In this document: in pieces, positions 7,706 through 15,230 of the stretch
Layout: each line of letters opens with the position of its first letter
Numbering within the stretch: position 1 is the first letter of the stretch
Assembly (NCBI GenBank): GCA_965370495.1
Contig: CBDUUV010000010.1
Location: forward strand, 1 to 38,061
Length of the DNA: 38,061 nucleotides
Direction of reading: 5' to 3'
Source: Krumholzibacterium sp965370495
Lineage (GTDB): Bacteria; Krumholzibacteriota; Krumholzibacteriia; Krumholzibacteriales; Krumholzibacteriaceae
The notes under the pieces: model-generated
Told to the model about the DNA's origin: nothing
The model's database searches: none
Seen by the model: the letters and a program-made list of their open reading frames with translations, nothing else
Position numbers and translations under genes: made by a program

Positions 7706-9502
7706 TTATGCCGATTCCGTGTTTTCCTGCGCCTGCTCCTCCGATTCTATAGACTTGTGTACATAATATTGCTGGACGATCGACAGGATATTGTTGATCA
7801 ACCAGTAAAGAACCAGTCCCGAAGGCATCCCATAAAAGAGAAATGTGAAGACAACCGGCATCATCGTCGTCATCATCTTCGTCTGGGAAGCCGGTCCTGT
7901 CTGCCCTGTCGGCGACCCTCCCATTTTGGACTGCGCAAACATCGCCACACCCATGAGTATCGGAAGAAGGTGGAAATTGCTCCCGAGAATCGGCAGTTTG
8001 ACGCCGAAACTGAAAAGCACATCCGGCGATGAAAGATCGCTGATCCACAGTCCCAGCGGCGCACCCCTGAGTTCTATCGTGTTTCTCAGAACGTTGAAGA
8101 GCGCTATGAAGACCGGCATCTGGAAAAGGAGCGGCAGGCATCCTCCAAGCGGATTGACTCCGGCCTCCTTGTACATCTTCATCGTTTCCTTATTCAGCTT
8201 TTCCTTTTCATCTTTATATTTTTCCTGCAATGCTTTCAGCCTGGGCTGAAGCCGCTGCATATCCTTCATCGACTTGAAACTCTTGTGAGTGAGCCTGTAG
8301 AAAAGGACTTTTGTCATAATCGACAGAATAATGATAATAAGGCCATAATTCGGGATGAATCCGTTCATCCACAAGATCAGCCTGAGGACGTAGACGCTGA
8401 AAAACCTCAGTTTGCCCAGGTCTATAGTCCTTTCAAGCCCCAGACCGTATTCTTTGAGAGCTTTCATGTCCAGCGGGCCGAAGTAGCACGTGAATGAATC
8501 CTCAACCCGTTTCGGGTCGCCAAGAAACGGGTATGTTATCGAATATCCGCTCATGTTTGTGCTCTTGTCCCCCAGCAGGCCCAGCTGCCCTGATCTTTGC
8601 TTGTCTACTATAATGGCGCTGAGGAAATACTTGGTCCTTGCCCCAGCCCATGCGACCATTCCATCATGCTCCTTCCTGCTGATCTTGCCGAACTTGCCCG
8701 GGCTCTCCTTGTAATACTCGTCGCCCACCCTTCCGAGCGAGGCCATCTGCCTGAGTTCCCACTTCCTGTCTTTCTCATTCAGCGCCATCCCGCTTTCCCA
8801 CGAAACAGCGTATCCACTTGACCTTCTCAGCGCCCCTTCCCTCAGAAGAGATACGGAAAGGCCTGCCTGGTATCCCGATCTCGAAAACACAAACCTTTTT
8901 TCAACAGCTCCCCCCTCATGTCCTTTCCAGCTGAACACAACCTCAACCCTCTCCATCTCGCCTGTAAGGTCGATATCCTCCCCGTCATTTGCCTCTCGCC
9001 CATTAACTTTTACCTTGAAAATCGTTCCGGACAACCTTGTCCACCTGTTATCGTTTTCGACCGACAGGGATAAAACCCCTCCCGTTCCTTCCGGTACAAG
9101 TTCAACTGGCCCCCCACTCATCCTCTCGTATCCAAGTAGTTGAATGCTTGTAATCTCCCCGCCAAGACTGGTCATGCCGACCCTTATATTTTCTGTTGTC
9201 ACTGTGAATTTCTTTGCCCTCCCCAACTCCCACTCCTGGAACGGCCCGCTTTCTTCGGCAGCAGTATCTTCCACCTCCTCGCGGTTTTTTGCCTCCGTCC
9301 CGAACGGATCATTCCCTTCTTTTCCCTCTATCCTTTCCATTTCATCATAAACAACATCGAGGGACGCAAGCGAATCGGCTTTTGCCTGTATTATCGCCTG
9401 CTTTCTATTCGCTTCTCTCTGTCTGGGAGCTACAAATAATGTTTGCCATCCAAGCAGGATCGCAAATGTGACAGCTATCGCTAGAAAAGACCGCTTGTCC
9501 AT
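7706..9502 (-). CDS. yidC: Membrane protein insertase YidC
   Basis: YidC inserts and folds inner-membrane proteins, alone or with SecYEG. The predicted 598-residue protein has an N-terminal transmembrane segment (MDKRSFLAIAVTFAILLGW) and a large periplasmic beta-super-sandwich domain (roughly residues 100-350), as in Gram-negative YidC. The conserved C-terminal core has ILSIMTKVLFYRLTHKS, the cytoplasmic coiled hairpin (QRLQPRLKALQEKYKDEKEKLNKE), GVNPLGGCLPLLFQMPVFIALF and the last helix SGLVLYWLINNILSIVQQ. I chose the ATG at 9502 because AAGGA lies about 9 bases upstream; the ATG at 9520 would add six residues but has no ribosome-binding site. The presence of the large periplasmic domain supports a diderm organism. 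Confidence 0.96.
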   Translation of the reverse strand: MDKRSFLAIAVTFAILLGWQTLFVAPRQREANRKQAIIQAKADSLASLDVVYDEMERIEGKEGNDPFGTEAKNREEVEDTAAEESGPFQEWELGRAKKFTVTTENIRVGMTSLGGEITSIQLLGYERMSGGPVELVPEGTGGVLSLSVENDNRWTRLSGTIFKVKVNGREANDGEDIDLTGEMERVEVVFSWKGHEGGAVEKRFVFSRSGYQAGLSVSLLREGALRRSSGYAVSWESGMALNEKDRKWELRQMASLGRVGDEYYKESPGKFGKISRKEHDGMVAWAGARTKYFLSAIIVDKQRSGQLGLLGDKSTNMSGYSITYPFLGDPKRVEDSFTCYFGPLDMKALKEYGLGLERTIDLGKLRFFSVYVLRLILWMNGFIPNYGLIIIILSIMTKVLFYRLTHKSFKSMKDMQRLQPRLKALQEKYKDEKEKLNKETMKMYKEAGVNPLGGCLPLLFQMPVFIALFNVLRNTIELRGAPLGLWISDLSSPDVLFSFGVKLPILGSNFHLLPILMGVAMFAQSKMGGSPTGQTGPASQTKMMTTMMPVVFTFLFYGMPSGLVLYWLINNILSIVQQYYVHKSIESEEQAQENTESA

Positions 9503-9551
9503 TCCTATTTTTCCTTCCATAAAAAGGATTCGTGTTGTTTTACAGGCTTGT

Positions 9552-9776
9552 TCAGCGGACCTGGTCGTAACCGCCGGAAGAAAAAGGATTGCACCTCAGG
9601 ATGCGCCTTGCCGCCATGAGCCCGCCTTTGAAGAACCCGTAGCGTTTCAGGGCTTCTTCGGCATATGCCGAACAGGAAGGTGTAAATCTGCAAACCGGTG
9701 CATGATACGGGGAAATCGCTATTCTGTATATCCTGACGGCCATAAGGCCGGCTTTTGTCAGAATCCTGGATATCAT
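9552..9776 (-). CDS. yidD: Membrane protein insertion efficiency factor YidD
   Basis: YidD is a small amphipathic membrane-associated protein that assists YidC-dependent insertion; it is nearly always found between rnpA and yidC. The 74-residue product contains the family hallmark: AISPYHAPVCRFTPSCSAYAEEALKRYG (the CRFxPSCSxYA core with its conserved cysteines is at about residues 29-38), followed by GGLMAARRILRCNPFSSGGYDQV. The ATG overlaps the rnpA stop by four bases, so the two are translationally coupled. Confidence 0.95.
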   Translation of the reverse strand: MISRILTKAGLMAVRIYRIAISPYHAPVCRFTPSCSAYAEEALKRYGFFKGGLMAARRILRCNPFSSGGYDQVR

Positions 9777-10129
9777 CCGCCTGATATCAGCCCGGCGCTC
9801 TCCATCGAGCTTATTACATCTTCCAACAGTTCCTGAAATGATGTCTCCTCAGGACGAAATGAGGCAATAAATACTATCCAGATATTTTTCTCGGTTATGC
9901 GGCCTTCAACTTTTCTGAATATCTCCCTCATCAGCCTTTTCGCCCTGTTACGCTGATAAGCCTTTCCTACATTCTTTTTGCTTGCCACAAAGCCGGGCAG
10001 TATCCCTGTATTCTCCTTCTCCCCCTCACCACTTCTTTCCAGATACAGGATCGTTATCTTCGTTCCGGCTTGTCTTTTTCCTTCTCTGTATACCAGCCCG
10101 AACTGCCTGTTCTTTTTCAATCCCTTCAT
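9773..10129 (-). CDS. rnpA: Ribonuclease P protein component RnpA
   Basis: RnpA is the basic protein subunit that helps the catalytic RNase P RNA process precursor tRNA 5' ends. The 118-residue product starts MKGLKKNRQFGLVYREGKR and has the RNR signature VGKAYQRNRAKRLMREIFR (about residues 54-72), which forms the RNA-binding helix, followed by a final strand-helix segment (IWIVFIASFRPEETSFQEL). The length is normal. It lies 27 bases downstream of rpmH and overlaps yidD by ATGA, matching the universal rpmH-rnpA-yidD-yidC order. Confidence 0.95.
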   Translation of the reverse strand: MKGLKKNRQFGLVYREGKRQAGTKITILYLERSGEGEKENTGILPGFVASKKNVGKAYQRNRAKRLMREIFRKVEGRITEKNIWIVFIASFRPEETSFQELLEDVISSMESAGLISGG

Positions 10130-10156
10130 AGGCGTCCGGCCCGATCTTTTCCCTGT

Positions 10157-10291
10157 TTAAACAGCCAGTCTCTTTCTTCCCCTGGATCTTCTTCTTTTAA
10201 GTACTTCCCTGCCGTTTTGAGTACTCATTCTTTTTCTGAAGCCGTGAGTCCTTTTTCTTCTCTTGTTGTGCGGTTGATATGTTCTTTTCAT
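10157..10291 (-). CDS. rpmH: 50S ribosomal protein L34
   Basis: This 44-residue gene was translated by hand from the minus strand: MKRTYQPHNKRRKRTHGFRK, then RMSTQNGREVLKRRRSRGRK, ending RLAV-stop. It matches the L34 consensus MKRTYQPxxRKRxxxHGFRxRMxTxxGRxVLxxRRxKGRxxL nearly throughout. AGAAGG lies 7 bases before the ATG. It is the first gene of the leftward operon, diverging from dnaA, as in most bacteria. Confidence 0.98.
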   Translation of the reverse strand: MKRTYQPHNKRRKRTHGFRKRMSTQNGREVLKRRRSRGRKRLAV

Positions 10292-10372
10292 TCCCAACCT
10301 TCTTTTAAAAAGCTTTGATCCTGCGCGGCATTTGCATCTTCATAACATCTTAACAATATATGTAAACAATTC

Positions 10373-10401
10373 ACAATAGAAACCTTGGCCTTTATTGTCA
10401 A
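10373..10401 (-). promoter_or_regulatory. Promoter of the rpmH-rnpA-yidD-yidC operon
   Basis: On the minus strand a perfect -35 TTGACA (10401-10396) is followed after 17 bases by TATTGT (10378-10373; four of six consensus positions). This leaves a leader of about 75 bases before the rpmH ATG. A DnaA-box-like TTATCCATA (10407-10415, one mismatch) is just upstream of the -35 and could tie expression to DnaA (inference). Confidence 0.7.
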
Positions 10402-10573
10402 GCGTTTTATCCATATCTTTTTTAACTTGTTTATTTATTCGTCTTTCCGCATCTTCCGATATACCGGTTTTTGCCTGTTTTTGGGAGCTCCGTTCAATTT
10501 ATAACCGGTTTGATTTGTATCTGTTTAAATATCAACGCGTTCCAACTTTTTTCCCTTTACGTACAAAAAAATC

Positions 10574-10602
10574 TTGATAAGAATATATCCTTATGCTAGA
10601 TT
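10574..10602 (+). promoter_or_regulatory. Candidate dnaA promoter with extended -10
   Basis: TTGATA (10574-10579), a 17-base spacer, then TAGATT (10597-10602) preceded by TGC, which makes an extended -10 element (TGn). It lies about 235 bases upstream of the dnaA start codon, so the leader would include the DnaA boxes. Confidence 0.5.
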
Positions 10603-10687
10603 TCCGCCTGCGGGTTTGGGGGGAGGTTTTCATTCCCGGGTTTGATGCCCGGGTGCTTTTGTTCGAATCGCTTCCCTTTTTGTGAAT

Positions 10688-10696
10688 TGTGGATAA
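10688..10696 (-). promoter_or_regulatory. DnaA box, perfect consensus
   Basis: TGTGGATAA on the plus strand is the exact reverse complement of the high-affinity box TTATCCACA. It lies 149 bases upstream of the dnaA start. Confidence 0.85.
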
Positions 10697-10755
10697 CGTC
10701 CTGACATCATATTGATAACCCCGTCGTTTGCGTTGTTATTATTACAAATACAGAG

Positions 10756-10775
10756 TTTTCCACAATTGTGGAAAA
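10756..10775. promoter_or_regulatory. Palindromic pair of DnaA boxes upstream of dnaA
   Basis: TTTTCCACAATTGTGGAAAA is a perfect 20-base palindrome made of two head-to-head TTTTCCACA boxes separated by two bases (AT at the centre of the shared AATT). Each half differs from TTATCCACA only at position 3. It lies 61 bases before the dnaA start codon, a good place for DnaA autoregulation. Confidence 0.85.
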
Positions 10776-10836
10776 TGTGGTTTTTTCGAAAGGCCCCTGC
10801 CTTTCCCGGGGACAGGTTTCCCCTGATTGCATCAAT

Positions 10837-12192
10837 ATGAGCGCTGAAAAAAATCCTGACGTTGAGATATGGGGTGCTGTTCTTGAAAAGCTCAAGAAGG
10901 TTGTAAACGCCCAGAGTTTTCAAACCTGGTTCGAGCCGACCCGAATGTCAAGCTATCAGAACGGTGTTGTCCTTATAGAAGGTCCGAACTCGTTCTTTAT
11001 TGACTGGCTGGCCGAACACCATATAGACAAAATAACGGAAGCCGCCTCGGAAGTCCTTGGAGAAAAAGTGCGTATAGATTTTATTTCTCCTTCCCCGAGA
11101 AGAGCGAAACCAGCGAAAGCCCCGTCCGAAAGGGCTATGCTCGTGCGTGAACCCGTCATTCTTCCCAACAAGGTTCATCTCAACAGTCGTTATACGTTCG
11201 AGGAATTCGTCGTCGGGAACGGGTCCCTTCTGTCTCATGCCGCCGCTCTCGCCGTTGCCGAGAAACCGGCGCAGACTTACAATCCTCTCTTTATATACGG
11301 CGGCCCGGGGCTTGGAAAAACCCACCTGCTTCAAGCTATAGGCCATTTCGTTCTCCAGGAACATCCCTCGATGAGGATCTCATATGTCTCGACAGAGAGT
11401 TTCATGAACGAACTTATCCACTCGATAAGAAACGGTGTAACCTTTGAATTTAAAGAAAGATACAGGAATATTGATATATTGCTGATAGATGATATCCACT
11501 TCCTTGCCGGCAAGGAACGGACCCAGGAGGAATTCTTCTTCACCTTCAATGCCCTGCACAATTCCAGCAAGCAGATCGTCTGTACGAGTGACAGACCTCC
11601 CAAGGAGATCCCGTCTCTCCAGGAAAGGCTGACATCCCGCTTCGAATGGGGACTTATCACTGACATCCAGCCTCCGGACCTCGAAACGAGGGTCGCTATC
11701 CTGAGGAAAAAGATAGAAACCGAGATCATGCCTCTTCCCGAAAGTGTCCTCTTCCTCATAGCGGAAAATGTAACGGGCAATATAAGGGAACTCGAGGGAT
11801 CGCTTGTCAAGATTCTCGCCTGCGCAAGCCTTACCAACCAGGATATCAATGTCGATATGGCAAGAGAAGTCCTCCGGGACTTCATCTCCGGTCCACAACG
11901 GAAAAAGATCACGGTCCGCTCCATACAGAAAGCTGTCGCGGAACACTTCGGTATTCCCGCAGACACCCTCCGCGCCAAAACCCGCATCAGCCGTGTAGTC
12001 ACAGCCCGCCAGGTTGCCATCTACCTCTCCCGTGAACTTACACCCTTATCCCTTGTTCAGATCGGGAAAGCTTTCGGCGGTCGAGATCACAGCACTATCC
12101 TTCATTCCATTAAGAAAATTAAAAAGACCACGGCTTCCGATCTATCCCTCGAAAGAAGAATCAAAACCCTCAGAGAACAGCTCGAAGAGTAA
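10837..12192 (+). CDS. dnaA: Chromosomal replication initiator DnaA
   Basis: DnaA is the AAA+ initiator that binds DnaA boxes, opens oriC and recruits the helicase. The 451-residue protein has domain I (MSAEKNPDVEIWGAVLEKLKKVV...FQTWFEP), a short linker, and an AAA+ domain beginning NSRYTFEEFVVGNG. The AAA+ domain carries Walker A GGPGLGKTH (about residue 154), Walker B ILLIDDIHFLAGKE and sensor motif TSDRPP. The C-terminal HTH has the DnaA signature GGRDHSTILHSIKKI. I chose the ATG at 10837; an in-frame GTG at 10768 would add 23 residues, but it lies inside the DnaA-box palindrome and has no Shine-Dalgarno. The ribosome-binding site before 10837 is also weak, which may keep synthesis low. 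Confidence 0.97.
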   Translation: MSAEKNPDVEIWGAVLEKLKKVVNAQSFQTWFEPTRMSSYQNGVVLIEGPNSFFIDWLAEHHIDKITEAASEVLGEKVRIDFISPSPRRAKPAKAPSERAMLVREPVILPNKVHLNSRYTFEEFVVGNGSLLSHAAALAVAEKPAQTYNPLFIYGGPGLGKTHLLQAIGHFVLQEHPSMRISYVSTESFMNELIHSIRNGVTFEFKERYRNIDILLIDDIHFLAGKERTQEEFFFTFNALHNSSKQIVCTSDRPPKEIPSLQERLTSRFEWGLITDIQPPDLETRVAILRKKIETEIMPLPESVLFLIAENVTGNIRELEGSLVKILACASLTNQDINVDMAREVLRDFISGPQRKKITVRSIQKAVAEHFGIPADTLRAKTRISRVVTARQVAIYLSRELTPLSLVQIGKAFGGRDHSTILHSIKKIKKTTASDLSLERRIKTLREQLEE

Positions 12193-12208
12193 ATTTTTCC
12201 CTGAATGC

Positions 12209-12233
12209 TTTTCCACAATATGGTTGTGGATAT
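12209..12233. promoter_or_regulatory. Pair of convergent DnaA boxes
   Basis: TTTTCCACA (12209-12217, plus strand) faces TGTGGATAT (12225-12233, reverse complement ATATCCACA, one mismatch to consensus) across seven bases. They begin 17 bases after the dnaA stop codon. Confidence 0.75.
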
Positions 12234-12378
12234 GCTGTTGAAATGTGTTGACTTCTTTCCCTGGACACCGGAATTGTTGAAAGCCCGGTTTTTCCCACAC
12301 CTTTTTTAACATTTCAGAAACACCTTTTTTTCGCCCCCTCCTGCTGTTTCTTGCATCTTTTCACCATTTCAACACCCC

Positions 12379-12393
12379 CTACTACTTCTACTA
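12379..12393 (+). promoter_or_regulatory. DnaA-trio tract of the origin unwinding element
   Basis: CTACTACTTCTACTA has as its complement five successive 3'-GAT/GAA-5' triplets (GAT GAT GAA GAT GAT), the DnaA-trio motif on which DnaA filaments assemble on single-stranded DNA. It follows a GC cluster (CCCCC at 12375-12379) and a degenerate box, and is followed by TATTTTTTACTATATCTAC. This closely resembles the B. subtilis tract from memory. Confidence 0.75.
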
Positions 12394-12552
12394 TATTTTT
12401 TACTATATCTACTCTTTGAAGATATTTCCTCTGATGATATTTTTCTTTTTGTTTTATCTTGTAACCGAAGCTCTTTTAACTTATGATTCCCTTTCCAATA
12501 TGTAAGCTGAAGAATGCAAGGATTTGAAAAAGAATAAGCAGGAGGTAGCGGC

Positions 12553-13659
12553 GTGAAGATAACGATTCCGCTGAGTGAGTTGAGCAAGAAGATGATTGCG
12601 ATATCAGGCGTTGTTCCCTCCAAGACGACCATGCCTATACTTTCCATGACACTCATCAAGGCCGATAGCTCTGGCATATCTTTCTCCGCTACAGATCTGG
12701 ATATATCCGTTACTTCTAAAGTGAACGGAAGCGTGGATGAAGAAGGCGTGATATCTGCTCCAGCGAAAAAGATCGCTGAAATAGTAAAATCTCTCTCTGA
12801 CGGGGATGTTACACTGTCAGCTGACGGAGAGAAACTTACGATAATATGTGGGAAGAGCAAATTCACCATCAATGGCAGGAGCGCTGAAGATTTTCCAAAG
12901 CTCCCGATACAGGAAAGCAAAACGGAGTTTTCCATAGATGCAAATCTGCTGGGAGAGCTTGTCCAGAAGACCATTTATGCCGTGTCTACAGATCTGACGA
13001 GGTCGTCGATGTGCGGGGTTAAATGGGAGGTGGACAGGACAGGCCTGCTGATGGTGGCAACGGACGGCCACCGGCTGGCCAGGGTGGAGACAAAACTTTC
13101 TCTTGCCGATATCCAGAAAGCTGAAGTAATAGTGCCGCCCAAAGCAATGTCTACATTCAGGGCGTTTGCCGAAAAAGACGAGATGATAAAGGTCAGCATC
13201 GGAGATAACAGTATTTCCTTCGAAATGAAGGAAGTCTCGATCTATTCACGGCTTCTCGAAGGACCATTCCCAAATTACCGGAAGGTTATTCCGGAGAACA
13301 ACAAAAAAGAGCTGCTGGTATCAAGAGAAGCATTGTCTCTCGCGACCAGGAGAGTGTCGATTCTGTCAGATGCTCTTACTCACCAGGTCATATTTTCTCT
13401 CGGAAAAGATATTCTGAAAATGCATGTAGCAACCCAGGACCTGGGAGAAGCAACGGAAGATATAGCGGTGACATATTCTGAGGAAGAAATGGATATAGGG
13501 TACAACGCCGCATATATACAGGATATCCTGAGAACGATTAATACCGACGATATCGCCTTCTATCTGGACAAACCGGATAATGCCGGAATGATAAAACCGG
13601 TGGACCAGAGTGGAGATATCAAGCAGCTTTGTATTATAATGCCTCTGAGAATTATGTAA
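12553..13659 (+). CDS. dnaN: DNA polymerase III sliding clamp, beta subunit
   Basis: DnaN is the ring-shaped processivity clamp that tethers polymerase III and other DNA-processing proteins. The 368-residue length and three repeated domains of about 120 residues are typical. Recognisable segments are MKITIPLSELSKKMIAISGVVPSKTTMPILS at the start, FTINGRSAEDFPKLP, VATDGHRLARVE (the classic clamp motif, about residues 172-183), LEGPFPNYRKVIP and the C-terminal cleft sequence LCIIMPLRI. The start codon is GTG at 12553, fixed by a perfect GGAGGT six bases upstream. It heads dnaN-recF-DUF721-gyrB. Confidence 0.97.
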   Translation: MKITIPLSELSKKMIAISGVVPSKTTMPILSMTLIKADSSGISFSATDLDISVTSKVNGSVDEEGVISAPAKKIAEIVKSLSDGDVTLSADGEKLTIICGKSKFTINGRSAEDFPKLPIQESKTEFSIDANLLGELVQKTIYAVSTDLTRSSMCGVKWEVDRTGLLMVATDGHRLARVETKLSLADIQKAEVIVPPKAMSTFRAFAEKDEMIKVSIGDNSISFEMKEVSIYSRLLEGPFPNYRKVIPENNKKELLVSREALSLATRRVSILSDALTHQVIFSLGKDILKMHVATQDLGEATEDIAVTYSEEEMDIGYNAAYIQDILRTINTDDIAFYLDKPDNAGMIKPVDQSGDIKQLCIIMPLRIM

Positions 13660-13691
13660 TGCAACAGTGGTGGGAAGTGTGGTGACCAGGG

Positions 13692-14798
13692 GTGATCATA
13701 AAAGAGATCCAGGCGGATAATTTTAGAAACTTAAGCAAGGTCTCGCTGGAGTTTTCCAAAACCTTCAATCTGATCGAAGGGATGAATTCCCAGGGGAAAA
13801 CCAATCTTCTTGAAGCAATCCATATCTTTTCACTGGGCAGATCATTCAGAACAAGACGCATGGAAGAACTGGTCAGATTTGGAGAAGACTATTTCTTTCT
13901 GAAGCTGACGGGGAAAAGCGATTCGACGGTTGATTTCTCTATCGAATTCGGGTTTAAAAGAGGTGAAAAAGCCAGGGTATCAGCCAATGGCAACAGGCTC
14001 TCCAGCCCGGCGGAGATGATCGGGATCATACCGACGGTGATATTTACAGCGGAAGATGTTGAGATAACATCGGGGCCGCCGGCAGGAAGAAGACAGTATC
14101 TGGATTATACCGCTGCCCAGATCTCACCGGCTTTTCTTTCGGACCTCAAAGAATACCGGAGAGTGGTAAGGCACAGAAACTCGCTGCTGAAAGGGTTTGC
14201 GGCGGATGGGAAGGATCCGCGGGAGCTGGATGCGTGGGACGACAGCTTTATCAAAAAGGGTGTGGAGGTCATCAGGGGGAGAAAAGAGGTGCTGAACGAG
14301 ATCGCGCGGATCGCGGGAAAGATATACAGCAGCATAAGGCCCGGGGAAGAAGCTCTCACCTTTAAGTATAGCTGCTCTTTTGGAGATGAAGAGGAAAGCC
14401 TGGACGAGGCATTGAGAAAAGCTTTGTCGAGGAGTTCGGAGACAGAAAGGAAAAAGGGGTATACAACCGTTGGGCCGCACTATGATGACATTACAGTATC
14501 GCTCGGCGAAAGGCGGTTAAGAAAATATGGGTCACAGGGCATAAAAAGGCTTGTCGCGATTATTCTGAAACTGACGCAGGCGACTGTGATCATGGAGAAG
14601 CGGGCCGAAAGGCCGGTCGTGTTGCTCGATGATATTTTCTCGGAACTTGATCCGGGGATATCAGCCAGGGTGAGAGACCTGCTGTCGGACAGTTATCAGA
14701 GTTTCATAACATCGCCCGGGAGTGGTGACTTTGCGAGACTGCCTGGCGGGGCAGCTGTCCTGTCGGTCGAAAACGGGATTTTTTCGCGCAAAAGGTAA
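13692..14798 (+). CDS. recF: DNA replication and repair protein RecF
   Basis: RecF is an SMC/ABC-like ATPase that helps load RecA at single-strand gaps with RecO and RecR. The 368-residue protein starts with a GTG and reads MIIKEIQADNFRNL. It shows Walker A EGMNSQGKTNLLEAI (about residues 30-44), the family motif GPPAGRRQYLDY, an SMC-type signature region (YGSQGIKRLVAIILKL, about residues 277-292) and Walker B VVLLDDIFSELD. It follows dnaN by 32 bases in the conserved dnaA-dnaN-recF order. The ribosome-binding site is poor, suggesting low expression or coupling to dnaN. Confidence 0.95.
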   Translation: MIIKEIQADNFRNLSKVSLEFSKTFNLIEGMNSQGKTNLLEAIHIFSLGRSFRTRRMEELVRFGEDYFFLKLTGKSDSTVDFSIEFGFKRGEKARVSANGNRLSSPAEMIGIIPTVIFTAEDVEITSGPPAGRRQYLDYTAAQISPAFLSDLKEYRRVVRHRNSLLKGFAADGKDPRELDAWDDSFIKKGVEVIRGRKEVLNEIARIAGKIYSSIRPGEEALTFKYSCSFGDEEESLDEALRKALSRSSETERKKGYTTVGPHYDDITVSLGERRLRKYGSQGIKRLVAIILKLTQATVIMEKRAERPVVLLDDIFSELDPGISARVRDLLSDSYQSFITSPGSGDFARLPGGAAVLSVENGIFSRKR

Positions 14799-14912
14799 CA
14801 GGGTGGACGGGGGAGAAAGGGACGGCAGGGGGAGAGGATATTTTTGTTTAATTTTGCGCGGGTTAGTTATAGAATACAGGCAATGTAACGGAGAAGCAAA
14901 AGGAGTGAGGAT

Positions 14913-15230
14913 TTGTCTGCCGAAAGACGTTCGGAAAGTATCGGAAACATCCTTCCGGATGTTATTCGCGCTCTGGGTGTCGAGAAAAGAATGGAAGAGA
15001 TAACGCTTCGGGAAAAGTGGGGGGACATGGTGGGAGAAGTGATGGCTGGCCGGTGCCGCCCGCTGGACATAAAAGGAGAAATTCTTTTCGTCGCGGTAGT
15101 GAACAATGTCTGGATGCAGGAGATAAATTTTTATCGTGACAAGATCGTTGGTAGAATAAAAAAGAGATTCCCGCGCCTCAAGGTCAGGGGAATCCGTCTT
15201 GTAATAGAAAGGGAAAAAATCCAGGAATGA
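14913..15230 (+). CDS. DUF721 family protein (DciA-like)
   Basis: A 105-residue protein with the DUF721 pattern: ILPDVIRALGVEKRMEEITLREKWGDMVGEVMAGRCRPLDIKGEILFVAVVNNVWMQEINFYRDKIVGRI. Members located between recF and gyrB are widespread. The family includes DciA, which loads the replicative helicase in bacteria lacking DnaC, so a helicase-loading role is plausible; the KH-like core is present. The start is TTG at 14913, supported by AGGAG ending seven bases upstream. The stop overlaps the gyrB ATG (ATGA). Membership of DUF721 is confident; equivalence to DciA is inference. Confidence 0.85.
   Translation: MSAERRSESIGNILPDVIRALGVEKRMEEITLREKWGDMVGEVMAGRCRPLDIKGEILFVAVVNNVWMQEINFYRDKIVGRIKKRFPRLKVRGIRLVIEREKIQE

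Larger units (their letters stand above)
10402..10836. other. rpmH-dnaA intergenic region, left half of bipartite oriC
   Basis: This 435-base gene-free stretch is A+T-rich on its left side and carries DnaA-binding sequences. There is one perfect minus-strand box, TGTGGATAA, at 10688-10696, and a palindromic pair at 10756-10775. A one-mismatch box, TTATCCATA, is at 10407-10415. It also holds a dnaA promoter at 10574-10602 and a small hairpin with CCCGGG arms (10635-10640 and 10648-10653) followed by TGCTTTT, which could attenuate the dnaA transcript. A second possible promoter, TTGATA (10712) with 19-base spacing to TATTAT (10737), would place the palindromic boxes at its start site. No tRNA or small gene was seen. 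Confidence 0.7.
12193..12552. other. oriC: dnaA-dnaN intergenic region, right half of oriC with unwinding element
   Basis: This 360-base gene-free region has two good DnaA boxes just after dnaA, weaker box-like sequences (TTTCCCACA at 12291-12299; TTTTCACCA at 12358-12366; ATTTCAACA at 12366-12374), then CCCCC and a DnaA-trio tract. After the trios the strand is strongly A+T-rich and pyrimidine-biased (about 12391-12470), as expected for a DNA unwinding element. The order box, GC cluster, trios, A+T-rich DNA matches the Bacillus subtilis basal unwinding system. It ends with the strong GGAGGT that serves dnaN. Confidence 0.85.

Noticed and set aside
8482..8496. CACGTGAA sequence resembling half a parS site
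   Set aside because: Only a half match inside yidC; it is not palindromic beyond CACGTG.
10768..10836. Upstream GTG start extending dnaA by 23 residues
   Set aside because: It sits inside the palindromic DnaA boxes, lacks a Shine-Dalgarno and adds non-family sequence.
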